Assembly (NCBI GenBank): GCA_907165135.1 | Contig: OU015569.1 | Location: forward strand, 6,200,001-6,264,000 | Origin: Oikopleura dioica | Lineage: Eukaryota > Chordata > Appendicularia > Copelata > Oikopleuridae | DNA: 64,000 bases | Direction: 5' to 3' | Shown here: positions 1 to 14,370 of the stretch, one piece after another | Layout of the letters: every line of letters starts with the position of its first letter | How positions within the stretch are numbered: the first letter of the stretch is position 1 | Made by a program: the position numbers and the translations under genes | The notes under the pieces: model-generated | Seen by the model: only the letters and a program-made list of their open reading frames with translations | What the model was told of the DNA's origin: nothing | Databases searched by the model: none

Positions 1-638
1 TCGTGCATTTCGTCCTGGAGATTCAGCTCGCCGGCCCTTCTTTTTGCCTCAAGGTCCAGACGCTTAGCGCGTTCTTCTAGAGTCTCTTCGCCTTCTTCTT
101 CTTCCTTGATACCGCCAGACTCACGATTCATAATGGCCCTAAACGAAACAGTTTAAAATCGAAATTGAGGAGACAAAATAATCCATTGAACAGTCGACTT
201 ACATTTCACTCAAACTATTCTGCTGCTCGAAGAGATCTTGCTCATTCGTGGGGACGAAGCGGTTCGGATTAACAGCTATTGCACGCCTTGATGCCAAATG
301 ATCTGGGTCAATATTAGGAAGAGAAGCTATTTCCGGAATTCTTGGTTGTGGGAGTGGCTGGATACCACGTGGGAGAAGGTTTGATATGCCAAAACTCAAG
401 CTCCCCCAAGTATTCTGTACTTCAGAGCAGAAAAAGGCGATACGTTGGAAGTCAGCCCTGTTCGGCTCGTTTCCTCTGGAAATACGGGCGGCAACATTGG
501 CGCACTGAACCATCAGGCTGAAAATAATGAGAAATTTGAAAATCGACGAATTGCTTACTCGGCAATGCTGCAACCGTGTCTCTGCATGAGCTCGTTGATG
601 GACCGACCAGCCCTTGAGGGGATCTGCTGGTCTCCCAT
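1..638 (-). CDS. Unknown charged protein, N-terminal part (runs off left end)
   Basis: I do not recognise this protein. Three exons can be joined in frame on the minus strand. The start ATG at 638-636 (MGDQQIPSRAG) lies 8 nt after a clean acceptor (TTTATTTAG). A roughly 41-nt GT-AG intron follows near 555, and a second GT-AG intron spans about 143-205. The second exon is proline-containing, and the third begins AIMNRESGG and becomes an acidic then Lys/Arg/Glu-rich helix, probably coiled coil, that leaves the window. There is no signal peptide or membrane segment. The frame is also open upstream of the ATG, but that stretch contains the acceptor, so I chose the ATG after it. Exon structure looks real; function is unknown. 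Confidence 0.55.
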
Positions 639-1813
639 TTTCCAATCTAAATAAAGTAAATTAAATGTGAAGTTTTGATAAAAAGTAAAACCCTCCACCT
701 CACTAGAGAGCGAAGGATCGGTAAGGGAGACTTTTACGATCATTTTCAAGACAATCTCGAATAAAAAATTTCTCTCGAGGAAAGAGTGGCTTGATGAAAT
801 CTTTCTCAGAAGTTCTGATTTTTAGCTGAAACTTACCTATCCGCTGCGACAGAAGATGCGAGAGGCTTCTCTGGACTGCTGCAAGACAAAATTCTCTTCC
901 TTTACCGACAGAATCAGATTACTAAGGTGACTAGAACTCCGTTCGCGAAAGCGAAGTAAAACGATTCTTACTGGCGCTTGATTGGACGAGCGCCGCAGCG
1001 AATAGAAATTCGAGGAGAAACGCGCAGCAGCACGCTGCTCGGCTTTCCTACGCGGAGATTCCTCCCAGCACGCCATCTCCCGAAATTCTCATAAAACTCA
1101 CTACTTCCCAAAACTCCATGCGGTCTCATTAGAATAGAATATTATTCATCCTCTGATCTAAACCTATCTGAAAGAATCGAGGACGAGATTCTTCTCACAA
1201 CGAATCCATGAATACGTACATTTCCTGCTGCTAACATTGTAGACTAAGAATCAGTTAATCTGACAATGGACAACTCAGCTTGTACTGCTTGTCGAAATTA
1301 GGCCCTGATTATAATGCTTTCTTTTCGAAATCGTCTTTTTGCTTTCTTTAGTAGTTCATCCTGCATAAATACAAATTTAAGACACCAGGAAAGTATATTT
1401 TAGGATTAATACTTTCCAAAAGACTTGACCTCAACAATAATCTTTATTTATTGGAAGATTTTGCTCAATAAGCTCATAAATATATAAAAAAGAACCCCGA
1501 TAAATTCACCAAAAGTTAAAGAATGAGAGGAGGTTCATTGACAGAAATAAGGTTGAACTATTACGAGCTTCAGGCAGCATTCTTTTTGCTCATTTAAATT
1601 AATCCCTAAACCAGAAGATAGTTAGGACTTTTGCTACGGTTTGTTTAAAAAATATATGTTATCGCGAAGTACAGTAAAAATGCTTCGTAGTCACCAAGTC
1701 GTCATTTTTTTTGAATTGCTGTTTTGTATGTTTCGTAACGATGTTTTACTTTTTCTCAGCTTTAGGTTTGGTTGTTTTTCGTTTGTTTCAAGAGTATTAT
1801 TTCTCTATCAAAA
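639..1813. other. Intergenic region with a possible 5' UTR exon
   Basis: This gap lies between the start of the partial unknown gene and the stop of threonyl-tRNA synthetase, both on the minus strand. Positions 837-1076 hold a 79-codon minus-strand reading frame that runs straight into a strong donor (GTAAGTTTC, near 834). It could be a non-coding first exon spliced to the acceptor at about 647, which would mean the unknown gene is cis-spliced rather than trans-spliced. The DNA around 960-1060 is GC-richer, with a CCAAT box in reverse (ATTGG), which fits a promoter. The rest, about 1090-1800, is AT-rich and I see no gene in it. Confidence 0.3.
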
Positions 1814-4655
1814 TCAACCAGTCCCTTCAGCCTCATTGGCAGCTGGCTTCTCCTTCTTTTCTCCCCTGAATTCGTGTTCGGCTTTGAGGGCTCGTTTTTT
1901 GTGTAGCCGGACGAGCTCTTCGACGACGAAGTCAACATCGAGGACGCCGTGTTGCTGCGCATCTCTAGTTCGCACGGCGCAAGTTCCGGCTTCAAGCTCT
2001 TTGTCTCCAACGACGAGAATGAAGTTCCACTGCTCCAACTGGGCTCGTCGGATTCGGTAGTTAAAGGTGTCTGAAATTTAGTTAGAAAGCAAATATCATA
2101 TTTCGTTGCAAAATAAGGATAATATAATGGTAAGAATATACGGAGAATAAAAAGAAGGGGAAAACACATGAGTAAATAAGATTCTGATATTTCTTATAAT
2201 AAGAATATAGAAACTGACCGACGCAGTCTGCATCCGCTTCTGCTTCGATTCCAGCATCGAAGAGCTTGGTAGCGATGCTCTGGGCGAACTGCATTTGAGA
2301 TTTTCCGATTGGGACGACTTTGACTTGTCTGGGGCTGAGCCAGAAGGGCCATTTGCCGCCGAAAGATTCTGTAAGAATGGCGACGCATCGCTCGATTGAA
2401 CCCAAAATTGCGCGGTGGATCATTACGGGCGTCTCTTCCTTGTTGTCGCGCACGAACTTGAGCTTGAATCGCTGCGGCAGTTGGAAGTCGAGCTGAATAG
2501 TGGCGAGCTGGTGTCTTCGTTTCAACGCGTCGAGGATTTTTATATCGATCTTTGGTCCGTAGAAGGCTCCATCGCCGGGATTGAGCTCCCACTTTGTGTC
2601 GTTCGCAGTGCAGAAAGTGTTCAGAGCGTTCGTGAGCATACTCTCAGCTTGATTCCACTCAGCCACTTCTCCCAAAAACTTCTCTGGTCGGGTCGATAGG
2701 TTAAGTTCGAAGGTAAATCCAAATGTGTCGTACACAAATTTAAAGAATTCAAGAGCACCGGTGATTTCATCTTCAATCTGCTCACGGGCGCAGAAAATAT
2801 GAGCGTCATCTAAGGAGATTTTTAAAAGGTGTCTCGCTACGCGCTAAAGTGGCCTACCTTGCTGGAAGCGTCTAACTCTTGTAAGGCCAGATAGTGCGCC
2901 AGACAATTCATTTCGGTGGAGAACACCAAAGTCAGCGAATCGAAGGGGAAGCTCTTTGTAACTTCTGAGTCGAGAGCCGAACATGACACAGTGGCCGGGG
3001 CAGTTCATTGGCTTCATTGCCCATTTGTCTTCCTCGACCTTGAATGTAAACATGTCATCTTCGTAGTGTTGCCAATGGCCTGACGTTTTCCAAAGCTCTG
3101 AGTTGAAGATGTTTGGTGTGACGACCTCTTTAAATCCTCGCTTTCGGTACTCGCTTCGAATGAAATCCTAAAAGAATATATACAGTAGATAAATATGGCT
3201 TCTTACTTGGAGTCGGTTATAAATGATAGCACCGCGGGGGAGCCAGAAACAGGAGCCGGCGGAAACCGGGTCGAAAGTCCAAAGCTCTTGCTGAACTCCG
3301 ATTCTTCTGTGGTCTCGCTTTTTCGCCTCTTCCTGGAAAGTAACCCACTCGGTGAGCTGCTTCTTATCTGGGAAAGTGATACCATAAACTCGTTGAAGTG
3401 ACTCCTGATCGGCTTTTCCTTCCCAGTATGTTGCGCTCGTTTTGTAGAGCCTATAATCAGTGACATGCGTTTTCAATCAAAACTTACTTGCAAGCCTTCG
3501 CTTTCCCGGTATGTGGAAGGTGAGGACCTCGACACATATCGATCAGATTACCACATCTGTAAACAGTCGTGTCGCCAATATTTTTCTCTTCGATCAGACG
3601 TTGTTTGAAAGGATTATGCTTGAACATATCAATGAGCTGTTGCTTTGTGACATTAAGTCGCTGGAAAGGCTGCTTTTCTTTCATCATTTGGTAGTAAAGC
3701 TTCTCAAGCTTGGGCATATCTGCTTCGGAACTAATAGTATTGTTGCCCATCCACATATCGTAGTAAAATCCGTCTTCGATGTCGGGACCGTAGCAGAGAG
3801 CACCGCCAAAATATCGCTCCATACACTCACCCAAAATATGAGCACTAAAATAAAATTAAGAAGAAACGGTAAATATGTTATAGTTTACCTCGAGTGCCAG
3901 TAAGTTTCTTTACCTTCCTTATCCGAAAACTTGAGTAAGGAAAGAGTGCAATCGCCCTCTAACCGTCTGGTCAAATCCCAAACTTGATCGTTGACCTTGG
4001 CACAAACGACAACATTAGCAAGACCGGAAGAGATTGATTTCGCAATGTCAAGAGGAGTTGTTTCCCACGATGTTCCTTCCTTGACTGCTCCATCTGGAAG
4101 CGTGATTTTGATCGGATTCTTTGGCATTGCGGCGATTCGTTCTTCTTGGGCGGCAAAGAGCTCGTCGAACATCTTCATTCGGTGGGCAACATAGACTGGG
4201 TCCTCTAAACATAGATTTGAGTTTTTGTTTATATAAACAACTAGAGAGAGACGATTTTTTAAAGTAACAAACCTTTCATTTGTCCGGTTTTCGCATCACG
4301 CTGGACACCTTTCGCTGGGAGGAAATCAAAATTAACATCCTTCGAGTGGCAGGATCCGCTTGCACATTGAGCTGCAGGGGCCGCTGGTGTAGCAGCAGCC
4401 TCCGGTGCGGCTTTTTTCTCTTGCTTCTGATCGCCACCCATCTCGAATTTCACTTGTTTGTACCATCGCATCAGATGGGGGTGTTGCACCGGCGCTCCAT
4501 CAAATTTCTTGAGCGCGTCTAAAATCAATAATCAGTTGCTTTTGAAAAGTAAAGCGGCACTTGCCTTTGTCCGCTTGGGAAATTTGGTAGCCATTGAGGA
4601 ACGGAAGCTTCGAGAGCTTTTCGTTCAGCTCGTTGAGCTCTTGAGCCGATGCCAT
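1814..4655 (-). CDS. TARS1: Threonyl-tRNA synthetase with N-terminal GST-C-like domain
   Basis: Cytosolic class II enzyme that charges tRNA-Thr. Exons read in order give: a 50-residue N-terminal domain ([25 protein letters not shown]), a Lys/Ala linker, the TGS domain ([29 protein letters not shown]), the editing domain ([24 protein letters not shown]), the catalytic core with class II motifs ([55 protein letters not shown]) and the anticodon-binding domain ([16 protein letters not shown]). Every core motif is intact. The start ATG is 5 nt after an acceptor (TTTAG), as for SL trans-splicing. Intron 1 (4519-4564) uses a GC donor. The N-terminal domain resembles eEF1B-beta and cysteinyl-tRNA synthetase rather than the usual ThrRS N-terminus. 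Confidence 0.93.
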
Positions 4656-5284
4656 TGAATCTAAATTGTGCAGCGTTAGCTTGAGTTTCTTTCCGATCCC
4701 TAAATCTAGGTAACAGGTTGATGCTATTGGCTAACCTTTGTCTTTTGGGCTGAAACGCAATATATGTGATATTTGCAGTGGGCGAATCGAGGCCTAAACT
4801 AAAGGTTAGCCAATTTTTCCCTTTCTTTGTCACTCAGCCTATTCCTCCTTTCCTTAGCTATTATATTAAACTTTTTACCCGTTAGCCACGAGTATTTACT
4901 TTTAGAATAACGCGTGTAGACACCAGGTGCTGAGCCTTGAACAAAGAAGGGCTCATTATCGCATTTTAAACGAGAACAACTAGAAATTCGGCGTTGAAAA
5001 TAACTGTAACATGTGAATATTTATTTTGTTTCTTTTGATTGAATTTAACTAAGTTTCACTGTTTATGATTGAAGCTGAATTGGTTCTTGAACTTATAAGA
5101 TGACACAGAGAGAATTAAGATTCATGGGATTACTCGTTGAACGTAAAAACGCAGTCAGACAGTAATTCTTATTGCAGTAAAGGTTTTTATCAAATGTTGT
5201 AAATCCATGGAGGAATCAAGAAAGCAGTAAAAGCAAGTTGAAATAGTCGCCGCGGTGCCCATTTGAATCTATCCTGCAAGAAGG
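4656..5284. other. Intergenic gap, no gene seen
   Basis: This AT-rich gap separates the start of threonyl-tRNA synthetase from the 3' UTR of the thioredoxin-glutathione reductase gene on the same strand. Short frames here lack splice context or family similarity. The end near 4656-4661 holds the TTTAG acceptor that precedes the synthetase ATG. Nothing else is supported. Confidence 0.4.
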
Positions 5285-5357
5285 CAAGTTCTTTTTGTCG
5301 GAAAAAATGCGCCGGCAATTTAGGTTTAACATAATTTCGTCATAGGTTCGACTGAAG
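5285..5357 (-). promoter_or_regulatory. Candidate SECIS element in the TXNRD 3' UTR
   Basis: On the minus strand the RNA reads AUGAC at 5343-5339 and CGAC at 5300-5297. Opposed, these give the tandem G.A/A.G pairs of a SECIS quartet. Above them GAAA/UUUC and AUGU/GCAU pair, separated by two U.U mismatches, with unpaired AAA in the apical loop 10-12 nt from the quartet. Below, AAGU(C)UUC pairs with GAACUU. The core begins 194 nt after the selenocysteine UGA, a workable distance. The helix is weak and was folded by eye. A stronger hairpin lies closer to the gene (5425-5498), but its 3' side lacks the GA needed for a SECIS. Confidence 0.4.
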
Positions 5358-5506
5358 ACTTACTGACAAACAGGTCATGTCTAACACGTCGAAAAAGAAC
5401 GAGCCCACTGCGAATGGACAACGACTGATGAAAGTATGCGACTTAGAACAAATGTGCAAAAAAGCAGACAGATCTTAATATTTGTTCATTTTCATCAGAT
5501 TTGAAC

Positions 5507-5530
5507 GCCCGTTAGCTTAAACTAACGGGC
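5507..5530 (-). promoter_or_regulatory. Hairpin directly after the selenocysteine codon (SRE-like)
   Basis: A perfect 9-bp stem (GCCCGTTAG paired with CTAACGGGC) closes a 6-nt loop. On the mRNA it begins 6 nt after the in-frame UGA and abuts the terminating UAA (5533-5531). Selenocysteine redefinition elements are stem-loops a few nucleotides 3' of a Sec UGA that promote recoding. Position and stability fit that role; the function is inference. Confidence 0.55.
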
Positions 5531-8019
<2,489 letters not shown>

Positions 8020-8411
8020 TCTAAACATATAAATTTGAAGGATGGTGGCCATTGCGTGATGAGATTGGTGTTACTCATTGTGTTGAAATTGAAAGAGGAA
8101 TCGAACTTTGTGGAAATTGGAATTAGCGAATGTGCGGAACAGCTCGGAAAGGCAGCTCAAGTGGCAATGATAAAAGGAAATGGAAGAAGAATTCTCGTTG
8201 GTTTGATGCTCAATTGTGAAATAGTGAAAGATAGATAAATATCAATAGTGATTTGTCATCGGAAGAAGGTCTTTTCAGTTTTATACAAATATATTAGTCA
8301 GTGATTGAACATTCGACAAGCAAAGCTGCGAGTTCGATAGGCTTTTGAAAGGTATTCTTAGCTAACTTGTAGGAATTCAATTGATTGGACTAGCTAAATT
8401 TTAAGAAATGC

Positions 8412-11400
8412 TTAAAAATATACCCTTGCCTCTGAGTAAATGTTCATAAGCGGAACGGATCGTATTCCTTGCCGGAGCCCCTTCACAGGAAAGACAGCTA
8501 CAGCTTTGACAAGGCTTTCCCCGAACGGATCTGGTGAGGAAATAACGAATCGAAGGAACGCTAAGTCCGGGTTATGAATCGTGAGTTTCAGTTCTTTCCA
8601 ATCAAATACAGGGTTGAGGGTGTTAGCTCCTTCTTGCTAAAATTAGCCAAGGATAAGCGAAAGTAAAATATTAATCCCCACCTTAAATCGATGCTTTTGC
8701 TTGTCCGCGTCTATTCCCCAGATTTCAACGCCGTACTCAATGTTTGAGGTATTAAGACTTTGATACGTTTTCCCCAGTCCGAAGATATTCCGTCCACCAA
8801 GGATTCTAAGCTTTATTATCTGCGGATTCAGTTTGCCATAGTGGTTCGATGTTCGTTGTATTGTCTTTATGTCTTCGTAGTCTTGTTTAGAGCATGGATT
8901 GTAAGAAACAGGGATACGCACTGTGCCTTTCTCTCCAGCACCCATAGAGCTCGACAACAGGTAGTCAGGTTTGAGGACGTATCCACATCCTTGCCTCTGT
9001 GCGAATTTCGCCTATTACAAACATGGCTTTTGAACCTCTAGAAATAATTGCTTACATGATTGAGTTGCATGGCCAAATCGGGTGTTTGAAAATTAAGAGC
9101 GACCATTTGCACGCCGGCATTCCAACAAGGGATTGGATTGTAGTTTTCCGAATGTATTCGTGCTCCTTTCGGGTAGGTTCTGCTTATCTGGTAGGTGTTG
9201 TAATCGAGGAAACTGGTGATGTAAGACTCTTGCAGGTACTTTTGGATCTTAGACTCGCCGATTGAACTCATCTGGCGGAACTCCCGCTTTTCGTTCGGAA
9301 GGAGGAACTCTTCACTCCACGTTGTCGCTTGGCAGTATACGACGAGATCAGAGAGGTTTCTAGACAAACGAAGCATCTTAGGAGGCGGTTCTGACTGATG
9401 ATTGAGTGTACTCTGCTGACTCCTGTCCATAAATACAGTCAGCGCTTGGAACAAGTCCACAATTACTGTAAAAAATTGTTAAACGCCTTGTTAGAACAGT
9501 CATACGCAACTAACCTGCGTCTCCTTCTTTTTGGTTACTCTTTCCTATTCTCATTGATTTCCGATTTGCAGCATCTCTGATCGTAATAACCTGGTCAGAA
9601 GTTTGAGTAATTTCAAACGATGTGGAAAGTGTTATTTTTCCATCGTTAGCTCCTTTCAACATATCTTCTTCCTCATCTTCTTGATCGCAAACTTGGACAT
9701 AGTTAGCAGGAAACCAGCCTGAATTTATTGATTGACCAATGCATAATTCCCGATAACTGATTACCCGAGATACCGGTATTTGGATTTTTTCCAAACCACC
9801 AGTCTTTTTGGCGCTGTTCAACGTCGATGATCTTGTCGCCCGTATTGATAGATAACTCGTTGTGGTCGTCAGCCTCGTATTTGTGCAGGGCATGAACTTG
9901 AAGGCGGGAAGTGTGATCGACGTATTCCTCTCCATTATGGTCTCCTATCTCTTGAGATGTGACACGATTGACGAGCGCCCGCTCGACTGGCTCACCTAGC
10001 TCCACTCCTGAACATTTGTTTTAAGCTCACGAGGCCACAACGCTCGAGAAAACACTAGAACACTCAAAGCGCACACTAAAATGAAACAAAGGGCGTCTGA
10101 GACGTTGCGTTTTATTCACCTGACTCACAAAAGCAAACAATTAAAGTTCGTTTGCCTTCGCGAAATTCAGGAAGTGACTTATATCATTTCATTTTATAAG
10201 TTCAAAATATTAGCTGTTTTTGGTGGATTACCTTTATAAAAAGCATTTCTTCTATAGTACTCTACAAGCGCCACAAGCGAGGGAAATATCAACGAGTCCC
10301 CGAATCTGAAGGCTTGAGTTTCCTCGTCAAATATTTTCGTTATTTTGCCGTGTTTGACAGATACAGGCCCATCTCGATCGCTTCTGAAGCTGATAGCAAA
10401 CTCTTTGTCCGTTTTTTGGCGGATCAAGAAGCTTGCGTCGGTGACAGAGTCATCTCTTAACGCGCGAGCCGCATCATCACGTGAAATGTTCTGGTAGAAC
10501 CAGATCATTCGTAGATGCTGCTCCGGCACACAAACAGGATGTAGAAGGCGCAAATCGGTTTTGATCGGACAGTTTTGGTAATGCTCGATTAGTATTTCTA
10601 AACTGTCGCAAAGGGGATGATCGGAGCTGTTGTCATCCAAAAAGTAGTACGGCTCCGGTCGATCTCTGTTTACTCGTTCGCAAAATTTATTCCCTGACAT
10701 CCAAAAATAATCCGCTGGAGTTATAAGTGATAAGTTTTGACTGAATAAAATAATCAAATGACGTCAGAGCGGCGAAAACTTGGAACGGTTCCTGTAATCC
10801 TTGTGAATTCTGATGTTAACGATTTTGTTTTTGTGATAGATACAAAGAGTTGAATCTGGCTTGAATCTATTCGAGTCACGAACTAGCCATGATCCTTCCC
10901 GGCCTTCGGACTGAAGAAGCTCGTCCGTCCTCGTTCTGCTGATGTTTCCATGATACCAACTTTTGCTCTGCGTTGATTCGTCTGTCTTTTTCGAGTTCGG
11001 CGACGCAATGGGACTCGCTGAAGATGCATCGTCGAGCATACTCTCCTCGCCATTTAAGTGGGAATCAGGATCTGGGATTTTAGAAAACTGAAGCTCGCCA
11101 GTGTTTGAAAACAGATTCGCGAATTTGGGGTGATGTCGACCGTCTGCACTGATGACGTTGACTAATCCTTGGAAAGAAGAAGTTTCGTGCTCGTCATTGT
11201 CGTCTTTTATCTGATCATCCTTATCCGAGCTCTTGAGCTTTCTGTTTTTGATGAGTATCTTGTTCCTTAGACCAGTTTTACGGCACTTTCGGATCGTAAA
11301 AATCTACCTGAGCATCCATGGCGACGGAAGTTGCTCCTCGTTCTCATCTACAACTTCTTTGAGTAGTTTGTCCTTGAAAAGTGTTTTAAACAAGTGTGCC

Positions 11401-13018
11401 ATCATGTCTTGCTGCTCTATGTTGCAGTGGTTCTCGATAGAGAGTGTCAGTGGAAGATTAGTGGTGGAAAACGCGTGCTCAGCGATAGCTTCAAGAACAT
11501 CTTTCAAGGGTACAGCAGAAGTCATGGTATGGCCGTGCAAGATCTCCGGGGAGCCGTTTTTGCCGTTCCAGCAGTCAAGTTCGATGCATCTGCAGCCCTG
11601 CCGAAGAGCGCGGACGTAGCATTCAACCGAGCTCATCGAAGAGTATTGATTCCCTAACGAGTCAATAAGATGATTTATAAAAAAAGCCAAGAACAACCTG
11701 TAAGGTAAGTATTATGAGACGAATTAATCCAGTAATGGCTGAACGGAGCGGAGAGGTACTTTTCGCCGGGCTCTTCATTCACAAACTCGGGGTTCAGTAT
11801 CGAGTTGTGCTCGGAGAACAAGAAAAGGGCGAACGTGTGATGCGAAATAAATTTGCCTTCGTTTTCTTCCGCTATTAGTTGAAAAAGTCGCTCGGTTTCG
11901 TCAACCTCTGTTCCAAAGATTGAACTGAATGTTTCCCGGCTGACCATGGCTTCGCCCTTGAGCGCCTGGTCAATCGGTTTTATTTTGCCGAAGATAGAGT
12001 GGTCTTCTGCGAACTGATACTCATGCTTCGAAAGTAGAAGGTTACCGAAGCTGTTTTTGTTGTAGCCTTTTTTTGAATCGAACTCAAATGTGAGTGAGGA
12101 GCGTTTTGACTTGTCCATTCGATCCCCACGGTTTTTGAAGTAGTTTATCAGAGTAGACGGGTTTTTGATAGACTCAGATATTGGGATGTCGATTTTAGAC
12201 AGTACAACATCAATTAGTACTAACACTGTTTTCGCAGCTAGCCAAGAATAATCCATATTTGATGATATTTTTAACAAGAATAGCGCTACTGTACAATCAA
12301 CTGATCATTCTAAGAAACCACCGAAAATGTGGATCTTATCTTCATCCCTACTCGTAAAGCTTGTTTTCCCCTAAATTGAAGCTTCTTCCTCCTGTAGCTG
12401 CTAATGAGAGCTCTCTAAATACATCAGATCGTGAAACACGCTTCCAGTGGTGAAAGAGTACCTCTCAATAACTCGATCGACACGCCTAAGGAACCATTCG
12501 TCTTGCATCTCCTTGACGACTTCCTGCAATCCAGTGACCCATTCTTTAGCGACATTCTCGCCACACTGGGAGTAAAGAACGGTCAGATTGAGATTAAACT
12601 CGTCGCCGTGGTAGATGCTGAAGCAGGATGCTTTGGGCACTTTTATCATACGAAGACGATGCTTGTACCGAATTTCGACGATCTGTAGCAGATCTATGTA
12701 CCCTTCTTCTACAGTGGTGCTCCGTTCGTTCCGCCAGTAAAGGAAGCCCTTCGTCCAGCTGACATTAAACTGCCTAGTAGGAAAGCCGCCTGCCTGCAAG
12801 TCATTCACGTGCTTCGAATTGATGCGCGAGTTTTTAACAATGCCGAGGTTGTAAAACGCCGACTTTTGGAGGAGCAATTTGCTGCGCAAGTCGCAACTGC
12901 TCTCTGAAACGGCTTTCACGGGACTTCCATTTTCTGCATTTGAGCAATCGGGGTGATAACGAGATGCGCGACGGCGCCATTTCTCCGGGAAACCTTCTGT
13001 TTCACCTGATGACGTCAT
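8412..13018 (-). CDS. PLCG1: Phospholipase C gamma
   Basis: Receptor-tyrosine-kinase-coupled enzyme cleaving PIP2 to IP3 and diacylglycerol. Order: N-terminal PH domain (exon 12401-13018, [11 protein letters not shown] ... [12 protein letters not shown]); EF-hand region; X box with both catalytic histidines (SSHNTYLTG and [10 protein letters not shown]) and the acidic site CIELDCWNG; split-PH region; N-SH2 ([16 protein letters not shown]); C-SH2 ([18 protein letters not shown]); SH3 ([29 protein letters not shown]); Y box ([36 protein letters not shown]); C2 domain ending [11 protein letters not shown]. The tandem SH2-SH3 inside the split PH is diagnostic for the gamma class. The join between the PH exon and the EF-hand exon (about 12280-12420) is unresolved. 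A single gene of this class fits either PLCG1 or PLCG2 symbols. Confidence 0.93.
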
Positions 13019-13603
13019 ATCCGATTATCATTCTATTTATAAGCCATATTAGACTTTTTCTCATAACAACCTGTCATAAATTTTTTATCGAATAAGAGAT
13101 CTTTATTTGATTTTTCAAAATTAAATTACGCATAGCACGGTTTTCAGTGAGTTTTTTCACTGAAAAGAGGATGGCGCGTATTTTGCGGGTTGGTTATTCG
13201 TGCATGGATAATGTTTTTATTCTCGAAATCATCTCGTGAGTTTTTCCAGTTTGTCTAGATTTGGTTCATTCCTAAAGTGATCTTTTTGAGCCGCGCGCTC
13301 TCATTGGGCGCGTTATTGGCTCAAAGCCTAACTGAGAATCTAACCAGAAGAACTCGTCGAAGAAAGTCGAAAATTCAGCTCAGCTAATTTCAGAGCCGCC
13401 TTCGGCCAAGGAAGACAGAATCAGAAGACGTCACTCAATCTAAAAAGAACTCACAAATTGGGAATAAAAAAAATTTTGAAGAAAAGCTTTTCCAGGTAAA
13501 ATGTCAATCTCAGCTATTTCTTTCATTTTAAATTTCATTTCAAAATTTCACTTCGAAATAAAAATTATTTTTAGAAAGAAGAGAGCCAATTTAACTCGTG
13601 GTG
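13019..13603. promoter_or_regulatory. Divergent PLCG / UBE2H promoter region
   Basis: This 585-bp region separates the start codons of two divergent genes. It contains TTTGAGCC (13285-13292) and its inverse GGCTCAAA (13318-13325), flanking GC-rich DNA with two ATTGG motifs (reverse CCAAT boxes) and GCGCG. Next to the PLCG start codon is a TATAAATAG and the palindrome ATGACGTCAT (CRE core 13010-13017), which overlaps the ATG itself. On the UBE2H side a donor (CCAG then GTAAAATG, near 13497) and an acceptor (TTTTTAG, 13574) define a likely 5' UTR intron. Promoter activity is inferred from position and motifs. Confidence 0.45.
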
Positions 13604-14370
13604 ATGGCGTCCCCATCCCCAGGAAAGAAACGGATGGACACTGATGTCATGAAACTGATAGAAAGTCGTCACGAAGTAAGAAAACACCATTTTAATTAAG
13701 CTTTATCGAGTTCACAAGGTTAATCTAATTGGAGACAGTCTCAACTGCTTCCAGGTAAAATTCTGTGGCCCAAGTGACAGTCCATACGAAGGCGGCGTCT
13801 GGAGAATCCGCGTCGAGCTGCCCGAGAAATATCCTTTCAAGTCGCCAAGGTAATCTTTCAAAAGCCCACCTCAGAAACAAAAAACGCGTTTTAGCATCGG
13901 CTTCCTGAACAAAATCTTTCATCCGAATATCGATTTGGGCTCGGGCTCCGTCTGTCTTGATGTCATAAATCAAGTAAGTGGAGAAGCACCATTCTTTTCC
14001 ACTGCCAATTAGTTGTGTTCGAAATTAACTTTATGAATCTAGACGTGGACGCCTTTATACGACCTATCAAATATATTCGACACATTCCTGCCGCAACTGC
14101 TGATGTACCCCAACCCTCACGACCCTTTAAACGGAGACGCTGCAGGATTGTGTAAGTGAAAAATTCGTGCGCCAGACGCGTGTATATTTTGTCTCAGACC
14201 TGCACCAACCAGAAGAGTACAAAAAACGAGTCCGAGACTACGTAAGTCGGTACGCAATGGAAATGGGCGCCACAGGCGACGGAAACGGGGCGGGTGACGA
14301 CGATGATGATGAATCTTCGATAAGTGAGTGCTCATTTGACGGCGATGACAACATGGAGATGGAAATGTGA
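13604..14370 (+). CDS. UBE2H: Ubiquitin-conjugating enzyme E2 H
   Basis: E2 enzyme that carries ubiquitin as a thioester and works with the CTLH/GID E3 complex. Five exons read through GT-AG introns of about 45-65 nt. The start [21 protein letters not shown] is nearly identical to vertebrate UBE2H. The core follows with [20 protein letters not shown] and the active-site cysteine in [19 protein letters not shown], then [20 protein letters not shown]. The C-terminus is an acidic tail with an Asp run and a final Met/Glu-rich stretch, also typical of the family. The total is close to the family's 183 residues. An AATAAA polyadenylation signal lies downstream near 14621. Confidence 0.96.

Noticed and set aside
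5425..5498. Long hairpin in the TXNRD 3' UTR considered as the SECIS
   Set aside because: The 3' strand lacks the GA needed for the non-Watson-Crick quartet; kept only as a rival in the SECIS finding.
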